Positions 24,207 through 24,393 of a DNA stretch of 24,393 nt are shown here, in pieces. The notes below the pieces were generated by a model that was not told where the DNA came from, searched no databases, and was given only the letters and a program-made list of their open reading frames with translations. The first letter of the stretch is position 1. Each line of letters opens with the position of its first letter. Both the position numbers and the translations under genes were made by a program. The stretch covers positions 1-24,393 of the forward strand of contig CAZJYI010000159.1 in assembly GCA_964550025.1 (NCBI GenBank), written 5' to 3'. Source of the stretch: CAZJYI01 sp964550025. GTDB taxonomy: Bacteria > Verrucomicrobiota > Kiritimatiellia > UBA8416 > CAYOBW01.

Positions 24207-24365
24207 ATGAACACACCAAGAGTAATCAGTCTGCTGATCGTATTGATGACTCCCGCCCTGGCGGAAGTGCAAACAAGTGCGGAACCGGAACGGTCCGGTA
24301 CTAAAGCCCACCGATGGCGCATCGGTGCCACGGGCCAAGCCCTGTCCTTTATACACAAAAGATAG
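24207..24365 (+). CDS. small exported protein of the next cassette
   Basis: The ATG is preceded by AAGGATG and lies 19 bases into the next cassette. The 52-residue product begins with a signal peptide (MNTPRVISLLIVLMTPALA, cleavage expected after residue 19), leaving a polar, Arg- and Ser-rich peptide of about 33 residues. I do not recognise it. It may be a genuine small secreted protein or the start of a longer protein cut short by a frameshift; the window ends 28 bases after its stop codon, so the cassette's own attC is not visible. Confidence 0.5.
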   Translation: MNTPRVISLLIVLMTPALAEVQTSAEPERSGTKAHRWRIGATGQALSFIHKR

Positions 24366-24393
24366 CTGGACTTTCATGCGCCGGGCTCGTATC

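Overview
This window comes from a GC-rich bacterium, most likely a member of the PVC superphylum (Kiritimatiellota, Lentisphaerota or Planctomycetota). The evidence is a giant Ser/Thr kinase fused to WD40 and TPR repeats, a formylglycine sulfatase, a Tll0287-like (DUF3365) histidine kinase, several lipoproteins, and three or four kinds of short dispersed intergenic repeat. The phylum is inferred from gene content only; there is no rRNA in the window.

Layout. From 75 to 16584 every gene is on the minus strand. In transcription order these are: an SLC12-type cation-chloride transporter, a beta-CASP metallo-beta-lactamase RNA nuclease and a NUDIX hydrolase (gaps of 23 and 34 bp, a likely operon); a histidine kinase with its own promoter; a sulfatase and the 1842-residue kinase (15 bp gap, a likely co-transcribed pair); tRNA-Gly(TCC); and a large GH94-like six-hairpin carbohydrate-active protein. 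From 16881 to 22490 there are single genes and small groups on both strands: a discoidin-domain lipoprotein (+), a leucine-rich-repeat lipoprotein followed by ychF (-), an outer-membrane barrel protein that may be translated without a leader (+), an RmlD-like SDR (+) and a PIG-L deacetylase (-).

The most notable part is the right end (about 22.7-24.4 kb), which reads as the edge of an integron cassette array. A 16-bp GAAC-N4-GTTC palindrome of LexA-box type lies just upstream of a good sigma-70 promoter. The 5' end of an integron integrase gene follows, with a very strong ribosome binding site, and breaks off after 36 codons. Next come an attC-like site, a Phd/VapC toxin-antitoxin cassette, a second attC-like site with extrahelical bases, and the start of another cassette encoding a small exported protein. 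The first seven bases of the TA cassette (GTTGGCA, including the G left of the cut) are the exact complement of the R'' box at its far end (TGCCAAC), as expected for an excisable cassette.

Other oddities: the histidine kinase has lost its phospho-acceptor helix by an apparent in-frame internal deletion. The giant kinase carries a roughly 32-residue insert, with palindromic DNA, between its HRD and DFG motifs. A 155-bp element with inverted ends sits between two convergent genes and supplies the TAG stop codon of both.
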